64,000 bases of DNA from Dactylellina haptotyla (lineage: Eukaryota; Ascomycota; Orbiliomycetes; Orbiliales; Orbiliaceae): the NCBI GenBank assembly GCA_031310005.1, contig CM062381.1, positions 1,488,001 to 1,552,000 on the forward strand, in the 5' to 3' direction. Made by a program: the position numbers and the translations under genes. Below the pieces are notes generated by a model that did no database searches, was not told the origin of the DNA, and worked only from the letters and a program-made list of their open reading frames with translations. Below, in pieces: positions 45,301 through 58,401 of the stretch. Position 1 is the first letter of the stretch. Every line of letters begins with the position of its first letter.

Positions 45301-48300
45301 TCGATAGTGGTTGTATTTTATTACAGGAAATTGACTATAACGATTGTGAGATTTACATTACCGATACCGGTACGTATCATTTTTTTTTAACATTTCTAGG
45401 GGTGGGTAAGGGGAAGAGACGGATGGAGCCCTACGGAATCGAATCCTACTTTTTTTTCTGTCAGTTTTCGTCAATGGGGTACACGCTGCGACGCCACATT
45501 TCGGTGCTGAGAGCTTCTAGAAGTCATCGAGATGCTTGTACCATCAAAAAATTTTGTTTTCTCAATTTCGAGTACATTTTCAGAAAAGTGGGTGTCTGTT
45601 TCATAAGGGCAAACTTAAAAAGATATTGATTGATGTGGGGCTTGTGCTAGCCGGGCCAGGTACGAAGTTTGAACAGGTGGGGTTCGATGGGTTTGGGAAA
45701 AGGCTTTGAAAGGGAAGGGTGGGTAACCTCTCGGCGCCCTTGAGGAATTTCTAGAGTGTGGTAAGCCAGGATGGCTCCACTATTGCGCTATGAGTGGGAA
45801 GAAGTCGGAAAAGACGAGTGCTTCTAGTTGCTGCCACTACTACCCTAGTAGTTATGTGGGAAAGTGACGGCTGCAAGTGAATGACTTCTGCAAGTGAATG
45901 ACTTTGAGATTGTTTCGTGTATAAGAGTTCTGCAGGCGTGCATGGCGCTAGAGGAGATCGAACGAGCTCTGATCACTTAGCACCATGCAATTACGTTGCT
46001 GGCGTTATTTCGCAGAAGCTGGCAGTTCGTAGACGAAAAGGAAAGCCCTAGCGAAACGGTCTTAGTGAACCAGCGGGCGTTTTTGGCTTGGCTCTCATAA
46101 TTATGATAAGATGGCGTTACTAGCAGATTCAAGTCGTCACTAACTAGGCTGCGTTGGGGAAACGGTACCTGAATGTCTCTCCATCGACGCAAGACCGGCG
46201 CTTTTTGGCTTCGGAAACTTAACTATCTCACCTTTCAGCACCTGGAAATGTCTCCCGGATCGCAGTTGAAGGCTGAAGCCTATGTTAATTTCAAGAGATC
46301 TTTTTTATGGTCTAGCCTTTAAGATAAAAAAGACCGGACGAGAATGAGGCTAAGAGCTAATCGGATCAGGGCCCGGCAATTATCGACTAGTGTTGCCCAA
46401 TTTTGAAAGTCTCCAATACAATCCACCAGACGGTGCATGGCACTACAACCCAGCCTTTCGCAGCCAGTTGAATCGCACAAGCTAGCGCCCAGATAGATTG
46501 GAGTAAATTACACTAATGGGGAACATTACGGGCTGAACGTGCTAGCATACAAGCTCGTCCACTCGAGTGCACTCGTTGAGAGCTTCAAACTGAGTCAACT
46601 GAGTGATATTCGTTATTTAGTACGGTAATTGGAATTACAAATGAGCCACCTTATAGCTTCGCCATCCCGCGATCTTACGATGGTTTCTCCTAGCTCTGTC
46701 CAAGTAGAGCTTCCGATACGGCCTGATGGCTCGCGATCATAGCTCGGGGTCCTTGAAAACTCTCTCTCCGCATTATGCGAAGGGGACCGTGTGTTGGCTT
46801 GAGAGGACAAACAATAGGCTATGAAACGACTTTATTAAATTGGAGTCGATATAGTATTTTGTTCGCCTCGCATGAAGCTAGCGAGTATGTGCAAACACTA
46901 ACGCGTCCGAGCGAACGTGTATATCCAATTGAATACACATGTTGAGAGAGAGTCTCTGGCCAGATCAATCGAATATTTCTCGCGGATCGGAGAGCCTGGC
47001 TTCCGCTTGGTAGGTAGATCCCCCAACGGTAAATCTGGTGCGACCCGTATCACAGAAGCGAGGCGTTGCGGCAATCTCCAAGCATTTGGTATTTGTCTTA
47101 ACTCCGAGTTGACCTCTAAGGGGAAAGAATAGGCATTTTTATTAATGCGCTGAGAATATATCGGGCAATTCCATTAATAGCCCGCACCTTGCATCACTGC
47201 CATGAAGCCCGCAATGCGGCGTGATGATCTTTTTTTCTATGTGACGTCTACGCTGCGGGCGGACTACGAGGCTAAAAAGCGTATATGTTTCTCGTTGAAG
47301 CCACAGGAGTTCGGTTGTTGATGTTTCTCAGTTTAGGCCAAATTGCTTCTTCATATTCCTTTTGGGATTACAATTCATGCTCAAAATAGAATATGGTCAC
47401 GGACCGTCTACCCAAGGATCAACGATGAAAAGGAACCTGGGTTGGTTATCGCACCAGGTTAATGCTCTGAACAGGAAAGAGAACGCGCACGTGGGTTCCG
47501 TCGCCTACATCGCGAAATAACCCGAAAGTAATGGCCCCTGAGATGCATGATACGGGTTGACATGACAGATTAGAGCAATCCGTGGCTTCAAGGTGTCAAG
47601 CCCTCCTATTCCTACCCTTCTCATTCTCGGCAGGTTAAAATGTTAAATTGATACCAGCCCTAGCTCTCGCCCAGTCAGGTACCATATTTGCGAGTTCAAA
47701 AAACCTCCGCACTGACCCTTCCTTTATTTGTGACGGTACCTGCATACTCGAAGATAAATTTGGAAGGTGGGCGAGGATGTTGGAGATTTTCAGGAACCGG
47801 ATTTCATGCCGCCCAGATTGAAACCTCTCGCTTGCCCGGGTGACGAACGAGAGTCCGTGTATGAGCTCTGGGCAGCTGTGGATACCATGTTCTCGAGTTT
47901 CATTTCCACCTGGGTTGGGGGGTTATCGATAACGCGAGCTCGGTACCTGTGGTCCATGGGCGGCGCTGATGGAGTTCTCCATCAGCTGAAGAACACCAGT
48001 GACAGCTTTCTAGAAAATCCTGAAACACTCTCTCCCTGAATATCGGAGTGTAATTGATACGTCATCCGATAGAGAAGCAATACTTTTTGAGTTTCCCGAC
48101 CATGCTAATCCTAAAAATAATCTCCTCACACTTTCCAAATGTGCTCTTTTGTCTCTACTTAGCAGGAATAGACCGATGGCTCCGGACGGAGCCGCATCTT
48201 TTAGTCGAGACATTCTAGTTAGGCTAATTATTTAGTTCTGCAGTTAGTCTCTAGATTAGCACATTCCTTCGTTTTCCGCTCCTCCACGAACGCATGACAT

Positions 48301-51300
48301 TCATTTTCGTAGTTCGTTTTCTTCGCAGACGAACAGCGTCATCTGATCGCTGCGAGAGAGGTGGTGACCGAGTTGGGTATAGAGGCTGCCCCTTGCATTG
48401 GGGAGTTTCATCTCATGCTAGTTCTGGAAACTTTCTCGAAGGGTTTGAAACCAACACACCCGGGAAGCATGGGTTAGTTGAACCGAGCAGCTGGACAAAG
48501 GAACGAAAAATAATTCGAAGTGGGTGGTGAGATCTTTCCAACCCTTGCAAATCGAACGGGAATTGGTGGGAATTACACCATGAGGCTGACAGGAAAATTA
48601 CGTCTTTATGATTTTTCGTGAGGGTGTGGCGGGCGGGACCTGAAAAAACGTGGGCATCTCAATTGAAGGAGTGCATGCAGGAGGGGGAGGGATTTTTCTT
48701 CTTTCTTGAGAATTGGGGGTGTTCGAGAAGTTGAGATCGATCGAGAATCCCCGGCTCGTCGACACAGTTCTAAATTTGAACGCTGACGCAGGTAGACGGT
48801 TCGTCTGAGTGCATTTTCCAACCTCGTATTCAAACAATGTCCCCCCAGTAGACAGCAGCCTGGAGAGTTGTGCACCGCAGCGCATTGCAGTGCCGCTGGT
48901 TCTGAACGCTGACCTTTCGAAGCTCAGCATGAATAAGAATAGCTTTGAAACGTTAAGATCTTCGCTACAATTTCGCGATAGCCGCCAGAGCTTGGTAGTT
49001 TTGATGCACGCCTGAGGCGATACACTTGACGTTCATCTATCTGAATATGATGCTACCTCCCACGAGTTCGAGATTTGGTCGGGCAGGGTTGTTGCTGGTG
49101 CTCTGATTTGTGCGGCACTTCCCATTCCTGCAGGGTCAACACATGGCGGTCTGTGCCACTTTCGGCAAGTAGCACAGGCCAATCAGCGAACCGGGACGAC
49201 ATCCCCAACACAAAATCTAACGTGGTAATTATCTTGGAAGACAAACACCATAAGCGCCCGCCTTGCATATGCGGTCGTCGACCCCACCCACCTCACCTCG
49301 TGGCCTTTAGCCTCGCTGACAGAAGCGAACAGAATGGGCTGAGACTAAATCTTGCAGGAGCGAATGAGTCCGAAAGATAACGTAGTTTACGTCCCGTCTG
49401 GCCCGTCCAGAGCTCGTTTTTTTCCTGTCATGCAGAGTGAAGTGTGAAAAAGGAGGTGCCTAGAGTCTTTTTTTCTGCAGCTTAGGTTACATCTTCTGTA
49501 GACGACTACTGCGGGGTAAACGTGTTATGCAAGATCCACACTCCATGCCATGCCCACGCGAATGCCCACGCGAGAACAATAACCCACGAGATTTGAACAG
49601 AGCGAAGGAAAATATGACCAGGTCTTTTCCCTCCGGCCAGATCGGATGACACCCCAATAAAGCAGGCACACCCGAATTCTTGAGGTTTAGGAAAGAGCTG
49701 GTGTCCGGGTTTAATTTGGAAGTCTCCCCCTTCTTACGATGCCAATACGAAAGGGCAGTTGAGCCACGCGATGGCTAAGCGAAGTGGTTCATTTTAGCAA
49801 GGGTTGGGTTCGAATCGAATTCTTATTCGCTGTGTAGATATGCATCGGCTTTCTATTCGATGCAGATTTGCGGCATAATTTTTATTACCTAACGACGGGG
49901 AATTCCAGCGTGGGATACTATTTGGATTAGATGGGGTTATTATTATCCCAGGGTGATAATGATGCACAGGGCCAATACGTCTTTATCACTGATCATCGTC
50001 AGACGCATATGGACTGTTCCCCATTTGGTTAAGCTTTATCAGCCATACTGGCGCCATTACATGGGTGGGTTAGAAAGAAACAAAGCTGAATGCCAATATT
50101 GCTATAGATGCAACTCGGCTTAAACATTCCAGTGTGGGATAGAGCCTGCTTCGAGTCGAAAGTCGGGCCAGGGACCACGTGGTAAAAAGCTATACTAGAT
50201 AAAACCTAATGGTGGGTCGACCCGGGATTCGATTCGACTGCCATGTGGCCCGGCACTATCTGCAGACCCCGTTTTCATGCAGATGCTCGTCTCTGCAACT
50301 CGTCGACGACCAGTCGTCGATTCGTTGTCGTTGAATTTCCTTGCAGGAGATGTCCACATTTCAGACCCAGGATCCCTACCCGTGGATCCACTCAAAACCA
50401 CGTTTTTTTATGCTCGAGGGGGTGGTGGTCATGGTCCACGAGTCCGCCACACCATATTTTCGACTGATAATCGTAATATTGGCTATTTAGCGTTTCTGGC
50501 GCCTCTGCATCTAAGGCAAACACAGGCGGTTGTTCCTGACATGAAGGCGAAAATGACATGACAGGCGCCGTGGTTTGCTCTAGAAGGGGTTTTAATATCA
50601 GCTGCCAGGATAATTTACTCAAGGAAAATGCTTCGAACTTTACCAGGAACGGAAATGAGGGTCCCAGCTCTGTTACAAGATGTATTAAGTACGAATTCGT
50701 CAAAATTAACGTTGAATGAAGTTATTGGTCCACACAACGGTAAATGGCTTTTGGAAAATGGGTTCCTGCATGAAGGCTTGCAGATATACCCCCTTACGCT
50801 TTAGTTCTATCTTGATGGTCATCGAGAATGGCTCTGGGCCGCATCTTGCGAGCACGGATTCCATTCCTGCGGCCCTGAAGCCCCAGGAAGTGACACAAGT
50901 AGCGTCCCGGACCCGGTATGTTAAATTATTGATCGACGCCTTGGATCTTGAGGTCGCAATTTGTACCGATACTATTACATCGGATAAAGACGCAATAGTC
51001 AAGAATGCTTTTTCGTGCACGCTAATGCACACTGCACGCTTTAGCATTGATATCGGCTCATGTTGCATACAATGTAAGTTTGTTCGCTACGAGAACCACG
51101 TTTTCTGGCGCTTCGGATAATAATCCTGATTGGTCGCTTAGCTTGTTGCATTCTGTGGCCGTGAAAGTCGTGTTGGGGCTTTATACGCCTGATCAGTGAC
51201 ATCCGCCCTATATTCTCCAAGGCAACTTTGAGAAAGCTGCATCTCATTGGCTTATAATTTGCTTTACGCCACAGTATCTCTGGGGAATCCTTGAGTATAC

Positions 51301-54007
51301 AATCTTGAGCAATCAATGCGAGCCCTAGCCATCATGAGAGCGGTGGACATCGACGTGATAAACACTCCTAGTGCTCGGGACCGACACGGGTGTTATGGGA
51401 GCTAGACCTCCATCATCTCATGTATATCGGAATTCCCATCTGAAAACTTTAACCCACTTCGTAAACATGTACCTGCGTCTAACCGCCGTGATAACGTCAC
51501 TATAACACTATAGCAGCAAGAAAATTCTGACATCCCGAAACACTCGTCCCGTATTGCCCCTATCTAATTTTTACGGAACACCGAATGCACAGCGCCGAGT
51601 CCGGTCCGCCTGGTACGTATATGCTTGATAATGGTGGGCCATCGGCAAATATCGCCCCCGTATTGCTGTCAATATGGCAACGGAATACTCCATAGGGGGT
51701 TTAATTACTCAAAACTTGCGACATGCAACCTGCCAGTCAGTGGCGATGTCCCGTCTGCATGTGGAGAGTGCTTCATATAACATGGTCCCGTGAGACCAAG
51801 TATCTCCTATTTCGTGCTTACGGGGTGCATCAGGGCGGAGGCTGGTCCTAGCTCATCTTTAGGATCCAAGCCGTGAGCTCACCGTGTGGGGAAGGGCAGA
51901 GTTTTCATCATAAGTGGTCAGGTGATCGGGAAGATATCTTTCAAGGACCGATCCCGGAGAAGAGCGAGTGCGAACGATTTCGTGTAACCTAACACTCCAG
52001 GCAGCTAGATCGAAGGAGATGCGCTGTCAATCACGAGGTGTGAGGCAGAGCTTTCGCAACTATCCGTTTCTCTCGAATGCTAACGGGTTCTTCCGGTTCG
52101 AATATGTAGATAGTAGCTGTCATTCAAGGAGCTTCTCCGTTAAGATTTTAGAATTAGCTGCTCTAATTAAATAGAGACTCTAGATATTCTCAGAGAAATT
52201 GAGCATGAATTTCCCTGTTGTTGATGCATATAACTTTACGTATTGTTGTGGCTTTGTCAATATCAAAATATCTTTATCAGAATGTGAAAAGTAGATTCTC
52301 ATTTCAAGTTATTCGAGCCCGTGTTATGTTTCTCGAATTTTCAATTTCGATAGTGTATATCTGAGAATGCCTACCCACAAATAGATATATTCTGTGAACC
52401 AAATGTCGCAAATTTTCATATCTGAATATCCACTCATTGTTGACGACTACTCGAGTGAGGTGACTTTGTTGTATTTTGAAAGTTACATAAAAGGTACGGG
52501 AGGAAAGTCGGTCAATGAATTGGGGTGAGCACATGATAATTACGAATAAAGAACTTAGTTCAAGATAATAAAAATCTACTTGGACGTCTTAGAAACCTCG
52601 GTATCTCGTTCGATCGTCGTACAAAGCCGTTACGTTACAACCCGCCTTACCAGGTAAACCCACGCAACACAATATCATGGGAATTTCTCTGTGGAACGTT
52701 GTATTTTGACGTAGACGTCTATACACGGTTATATGCACGAAACAATGCAGGCAGCGGGAAGCCTTAAGCTTATTTTCCTTTGTTGATAAAACGGTAAACA
52801 CCGATCCCGGCCCGTTGGTATGTTTCTAGGTTGGTTCGTAACTGTATTGGTCAGATGTTTGGTTGCTGAGCTAACCATGACATGTTGCAAATGCTTCGTC
52901 TATAACGTGATCGGGTTCGATCGAAACCGTTCGATCAGGCAGCTTTAACCATGCATTTTTTCTTTTACTTTAAGGATCATTCTTCGCGATGTCATATTCC
53001 TTGCTGGAAACCCTCTGGGCTCCTGAAAACAAGAAATTACCCTGTTTTTTTTAAGGCAATCATGTTGTAATTAGTGCTTGCAGGCAGGACAACACTCTTT
53101 GTGCCACAGCTATACATCACATATAAAAGCGCTAAACAATTCCACATCAGCAATCCAATTGGTTAATACAAACGATGAGATATGTCTATTCATGCCTGAA
53201 AGCCTGCAACAGGGCAGATTCTAGGCTGACAAGATGGGAGGCATTTGCAATTGTCTGAATGCCAGGTATTTGAGGCTCGTTTGGAATACAATGTGTCCTT
53301 TGCCTCAAAGATGCATGCAGCTGTCAAGGGACTCCGGATGTGACTCCTGCCCCATCCGAGCCCGCAAACGGCTTGTCGAATACATGGGTTGCCTGTCTAG
53401 AGCTTTGATTAAGACTTAGGTATCTGGGGGAAATGGTGGCTTGATGAATGATCAACACGGTTTAACGCCGTTGAAACGCAAGACGGCAAGACTGGGAGTT
53501 TCTTGGTCACTGACTCTTTTGGGGAAAGGTCATCGCATTTCCCGTCCTGTTTCATATGAGGATCACACTCTATCAGCCAATGAAATGTTGATTTGTGTTA
53601 AATTACTATTATTATTAATGGAGATGTGAGTGGTGAAGGATATGAATATGATGTTCTCTGAAGTACAGATTGCTGTGGGGTTCAAGGATCAGCACAACTT
53701 GTAAAAGGTCCACCGCAGTCCTGCATCGGGGCAACATTCCTGGTACATGGGTGATTAGAGGGCAGTGCTCATGTGCGATTAGAAGCTGAGGGCTGGTATG
53801 ATCCCGACTGACAGGAACAATGGTCATTATTGATGGATCCATGATGGTGACATGGTTGTCAGGACGTCCACACCCCTCCCCCGCCATCTGAATGGCCCCA
53901 CCGCCTAACATTCCTGGTCCGTTCTGCATTGCTGAGTGACTGCTTGTGCATCTTGCCACCACGCCATGCGCCGTCTAGTGTTTTGGGATGCACTTCCGCG
54001 AGACGGC
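45301..54007. other. 8.7-kb gene desert
   Basis: No gene family, tRNA or intact mobile element is recognised. Scattered ORFs of 60-134 codons occur on both strands; some at 47.77-48.48 kb and 50.28-51.12 kb look mildly coding and are discussed as findings. There is a perfect 17-bp tandem duplication at 45871-45904, a tRNA-like box A/box B pair at 49772-49817, and a 16-bp direct repeat with one mismatch at 49902-49917 and 50126-50141. Base composition stays near that of the rest of the window, so there is no strong sign of RIP-type A/T enrichment. Confidence 0.5.
45871..45904 (+). repeat. Perfect tandem duplication of a 17-bp unit
   Basis: CTGCAAGTGAATGACTT occurs twice back to back (45871-45887 and 45888-45904). 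Confidence 0.9.
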
Positions 54008-56108
54008 TCAGAATTTCCTGCCTTTCTTTTTTCCTGCGGACTTGGCAGCGAGCTGCTTTTGCAGCTCCTCTCGCCTCTTCTGAGCCGCGTCCTCGTCCAT
54101 CCCTTCAATGGGTGGCGATTTCGTCTTTTCTTTTTTCTTCTATAGTTTTCAAAATATAGTTAGCCGCTGTTTTGGAAAATCACTAAAGGTACCACCGCAA
54201 GGGTGAATGGAAGAAACGGAATGAAGGTTTTTGAGGCAATTCATCCGTCGTGAGGCACGAGAAGAGCTCCTCATTTGGACGCCTGTCTAAGTGGGAACAG
54301 ACAACAATATGGATGTGATCGAGGGGAGGAGATTTCATACAGGTGGAGGTTTCGGGGCTTCCTGCTCCGGATCGACCATTTCCTCCTGATGAGAGTAAAC
54401 ATATATCTGTTAGTAAACCGCGACTTGTTGGCATTCCGATCCCCCATGCCGATTTCTTGCATTCACAGAGGCGCTGTTCGTCGTGCAGTTGGTCGGTTGT
54501 GTGCCACTCTTCTGATAGCAGCTAATTTTAGTTTTTAGGAATGAAAAGTTTTGGTATCTTACATCGCTATCTGGTTCTGGTTCTTTCCGCTTGGGGGCAT
54601 CTCCTCCAATCTTCCTTCCCCCGATAGTTCCTTTGATTTTTCCTGTGCGTTTCGGGGGTTCCGGTTCTGCTTCAGGCTCAGGTGGAGGGGCTGGCATGTC
54701 TTCTTCCGAATCCTCTTTAGCTGGCTTAGCCGGCTCTTGCTTCTTCTTGCCACCTATGGTCTTTTTGATACCCCCTGCCTTAGGTGCAGCCTTCGGCATT
54801 GGCTTTGGAGCCGGTTCATCATCTGATTCGCTGGTGGTCGCCTCGTCATCAACTAGAGCCTGGACGAGATCATAGGAATTGCCAAAATTTTCTTCAAATT
54901 GCCGATTTTCAGCTGATGATTTTCTCTTTGTCGGCTTTGGTGAAACGCTGAGGGTCATAGAGCGGCGGGGGGATGCAGTCCTCCCCACCGGTGGGGGTGT
55001 TGGTTGTGATGACTTGTTTGTGGTGGCCCGCGAGCTTTGAGATTTCGGTGCCACATCGAGGTCGTCCTCATCTTCGGTCTGCTAATAGGTTAGTATAACC
55101 AAACTCAGGCTGATGTATGATAATGCGACGTACTGTATCACCGTCTGCTGTTGGTTTAGAGGGTGGAGCTTCGGACTTAACGGGGACTGTTGATTCTGCT
55201 ACCCTAGTTCTGACTGGCGATGAGCGAAGTGCCTCAAAGTCGTCATCCGAATCTGTATTAAGTCGAACGGGCTTTGGAGGCTTTCTCGGGGTTGTATGTG
55301 GAGTAGCTTCAACCTCGGGTTCGCCTTTGACGATAACTTTGCCATTGATCTTGGTCCACCATTGGGCTTCAGATGGCTTCGGGAGTGGAATTTCGAGCTT
55401 GTAATTGCTCTTGGAGATATGTTTGAATGTTGCCTTTACCAGCTCTTTCGAAGTCTTAGTGTCCAGCTCTGTAGCTAAGATATCTCGTTTCCAGTCATCC
55501 TGGTCGAACTGCTTGATGCCTTTGGCTCTTCCTGTAGGTGCCCGACCTTTCTTATATCCTGGGAACACGCTGCTGATATCGATTTTATATTCCTCAAATT
55601 TCTCCAGCAACCGTGCGATAGCTACGTCCTTCTCGTCAATGATACTAAGAAGGCTGGCCGTCTGTCTGGATAGCAGCGACCCGTAGTAGAGCAGCGGTAG
55701 AGAAAAGTTTTTCGTGAACTGAGCTCCGGGCTGCAGTTTCAGTCGGAACCGCCACTCGAGCGGCTGCAAGGGAGCTTGCAGCTTCTCCTTGGTGTTGACG
55801 TTGAAGGTGTCGCCGCGAATTTCAAGCTCTACGGTAACGGCGGGATTTATACCGGTAATCCCGGAGGATAGCTTCTCCAAGAGAATTTGCAGCTGCGACT
55901 CGTCCGTGGAAGGGTCGATGGAGCAGTTGCGGTCCTCCGCGCGATCGCAGATAGAACCCTTCTCAAGCGACTCAGCCCATATCGAGGTGAGATCGGTCAG
56001 GTAGACGGCATACGAAGTCTCGGTGAAGCGCCGCTGGAGGTAAAGCGCCGGGCTGGACGGATTTTGTAAGGGAAAGAGCTCCCAAGGAGCTATGGGGGTC
56101 GGGGCCAT
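54008..56108 (-). CDS. XLF/Nej1-type non-homologous end-joining factor
   Basis: Four exons on the minus strand: 56108-55134, 55081-54563, 54385-54341, 54139-54008; 556 aa. Each exon is a multiple of three. Introns have TACTAAC or GCTAAC branch sites; the 45-nt exon 3 encodes EEMVDPEQEAPKPPP. The N-terminal head contains WELFPLQNPSSPALYLQRRF, TSYAVYLTDLTSIWAESLEK and LEWRFRLKL. A coiled-coil helix follows (LLSIIDEKDVAIARLLEKFEEYK), the architecture of XLF/Cernunnos, which bridges DNA ends with Ku, XRCC4/Lif1 and ligase IV. The long tail is acidic/Pro/Lys-rich with two TIGGKK/TIGGRK repeats. It ends in a basic-hydrophobic motif (GKKKGRKF), like the C-terminal Ku-binding motif of XLF. It is nuclear by inference. 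Confidence 0.87.
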
Positions 56109-56908
56109 CGGCGGATACGGTCTGTCGCGACGGGAACTCGGGTCGTGTGCGGTCGCGATCCTGGCTGTCGCGCGGTGGGGCTATAAAATCGAAAATCTAC
56201 TTAGTTCTACGGATGCGGGAAACGGGACGCCGGTATCACCTTGTCATGAGGGAATCGTGATGGAGGACGGCGGTGGCACGGGTGATGAAGCTATGGACTA
56301 CGCGAAAGTTCTACGGAGGGGAGCTGTGAAGGAAGGAAGGAGAAAACGTAAACAAGAAAGTAGTCATCGTGATGAGCCAGCCAGTCGTATCCGATTTCGC
56401 GCCTTTTGGAGCTGTGATTTTCACTTTTGGCGGCTCAACGCGGATAGTCACACACGATAAGCTGAGTGGACCCACTTCCCTGTTTGAGGGACTCGAGACT
56501 GAGAATTCACGGCATTCGGCACTGGACTACGGATACGAGGAGAGAAGCTGGAGAGGAGTCCAGAGTGTTTTGGTAGATTCCCAAGCAGCTATCTGCTCGG
56601 TTCGGGTCAGATAGCTCTCTGTCAGAAATGTTGATATAAGGTCAGAATTATTATCAACAGGATATCTATAAGCCCCTCCCTTCCACCCTTCGAGCATTCT
56701 CCACGCGTCGAGGGTCCGGAGTCGAGGAACACGAATATATATAATGGGGAGGTAGTATAGAGGATGTCGGACGGAAGAAGATGCATAAGATGTACAGAAC
56801 AAGAATGAACACCAGCCCATGGGAAAAGACGAGATCATTAATAACCCGTGCCGAAGAAGAAATGTGCGGAAAGATAGATACAAAAGAAAAAAACACAATT
56901 CGCTACAT
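56109..56908. other. Intergenic region between eL34 and XLF
   Basis: Promoter of the XLF gene and 3' flank of eL34, both on the minus strand. The plus-strand 122-codon ORF over 56092-56460 overlaps the XLF start and has no known feature. No gene is called. Confidence 0.5.
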
Positions 56909-57843
56909 TTATTTCTTCTTGGCAGCGGCCTCCTTGAGCACCTGTACGTGAAAACCGGTTAGCATCGTTTCGTATATATGGTATATGTGAAGGCATGTGT
57001 AGATGGTGTTTGGTGTCGAACCTTCTTGACAATCTTCTGCTCCTCGATCAGGAAAGCACGGACAATGCGGTCCTGAACGCAGTTACCGCAACGGGAACCA
57101 CCGTACGCTCTCGAGACGGTCTTGGTTGGCTTGGAAACCTGGGAGTATTCTCGTGGTCGGAGAGCTGGGACCTATTGCAGACGAACATGTTGTGTTAGAC
57201 ATATGTCGGTATCCTCGAAATATAGCGACATTTGGACCGAAGCAGCAGTTTTCTTCCATCTTTCTCCATGTCATCCACCGCCTCTATTTCGTCATTTATG
57301 TATATTCTTCACAAGCAGATCCTCTGACAGGCCCGTTGTCGATATATCAACTTAGTATGCTCGGGGCTTCTGCCGTGTCGTTCAATGTACCCGTATCGTT
57401 CGGTGTTGATATCCAATTCCAGTATCAAAATAACGATCCAACTGCTGCTTCGAACCCAAACTCCGCAACTATCGACTTTGATGAATAGAGACTTACGCCA
57501 GCCAACTTGGACTTGCAGTCACCGCATCGTGGAGCCGATCCTCTCTTCTTGATGTGTAGAGCTCTGAGGTTGCCACCTGGGGTCTTGACGACACGGATTC
57601 GGTTGCTTCGGGTGTTGTATCTGTTCCCATCAACTTGTCGTCAGAAAAACTTGATCCATCTTCAAAATAACCATCCCGTATATTCGTTGTTCGAAGATCG
57701 TGGGTGCATGTATCGCCGTATGGGAGGATAGAACTTACGGATTTCTCCGTCTCTGTGGAGCCGCAATGTCAGTAAATTGAATGGCAATCAACTGTCAAAA
57801 ACAGAATTCGGTAACGTACGTAGGTGATTCTGGAGGAAGTCAT
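56909..57843 (-). CDS. RPL34: 60S ribosomal protein eL34 (RPL34)
   Basis: Five exons on the minus strand: 57843-57820, 57752-57739, 57620-57497, 57171-57022, 56941-56909; 114 aa. Exon 2 is only 14 nt, yet is required to give TYRRRNPYNTRSN, the conserved start of the family. Further motifs are [20 protein letters not shown], the CGDC and CGNC pairs of the zinc-ribbon-like core, [21 protein letters not shown] and [19 protein letters not shown]. The protein belongs to the large subunit. Intron 3 is long (325 nt). The last intron starts GTTCGA, an unusual donor, but has a GCTAAC branch and CAG acceptor and the product is normal. Confidence 0.96.
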
Positions 57844-58401
57844 TGTGGATGATGTCGGCGGGCGGCGGCGGGTAGGCTGGGCTGTCGGTTAGTTGGAGAT
57901 GTCGATGTTCGTTAAGGTCGTCTGTCGTCTCTGGCGCAGTACAGTTGAAGCACCATCGAAATCTTTTTCGTCAGCGCCGCAGCAAACTCGTGTTGTTGGC
58001 CAGGGCACCGAACCCTATGCGACAAACATTCCGCATCCGGCAAGTTCTACCGCATCGACAACACACCGGCAACGCAGCAACGCAGCAACACCGGGCTCGC
58101 CCAATCGGGCCTAGTTTGCCAATCCAAACTTTTTCGAGAGACAGACGGACTCATAGCGCATGGTAGCGACCACCTCCATCGCCTCCCATCAACCTCATTG
58201 TATCCCATCACCCATCAAGCAATTGGATCTCGACGCGACTTGGACGCCAAATCCATCGCATCTTAATCCAAGACCCATCATCAACTCCCATACCCAACGT
58301 AAGAAGTTACTTTTGACGCGCAAATCGCGTATCTACAATATTGCTATTCAAGCAACTTTGCTAACACGAGACCTTGCCTCGTCGAACGATACAGCTCCAA
58401 G
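57844..58401. promoter_or_regulatory. Divergent promoter region of eL34 and PRP8
   Basis: The start codons of eL34 (57843, minus) and PRP8 (58402, plus) lie 558 bases apart, so both promoters are here. The plus strand before PRP8 is CA/CT-rich. No TATA box is evident, as expected for housekeeping genes. Confidence 0.6.

Noticed and set aside
48598-48930. 110-codon minus-strand ORF starting with ATG
   Set aside because: No signal peptide, domain, promoter or splice evidence; composition compatible with chance.
52905-52945. Short palindrome around GGTTCGATCGAAACC
   Set aside because: Too short and imperfect to mean more than chance.
53234-53419. 61-codon Cys-containing ORF after a TATA-like ACATATAAAAG at about 53121
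   Set aside because: No signal peptide and an out-of-frame ATG upstream; too weak to call.
57361-57488. Plus-strand open frame inside eL34 intron 3 that reads like the end of a protein
   Set aside because: It lies antisense in an intron, its frame has no convincing ATG or upstream exon, and it resembles nothing I know.
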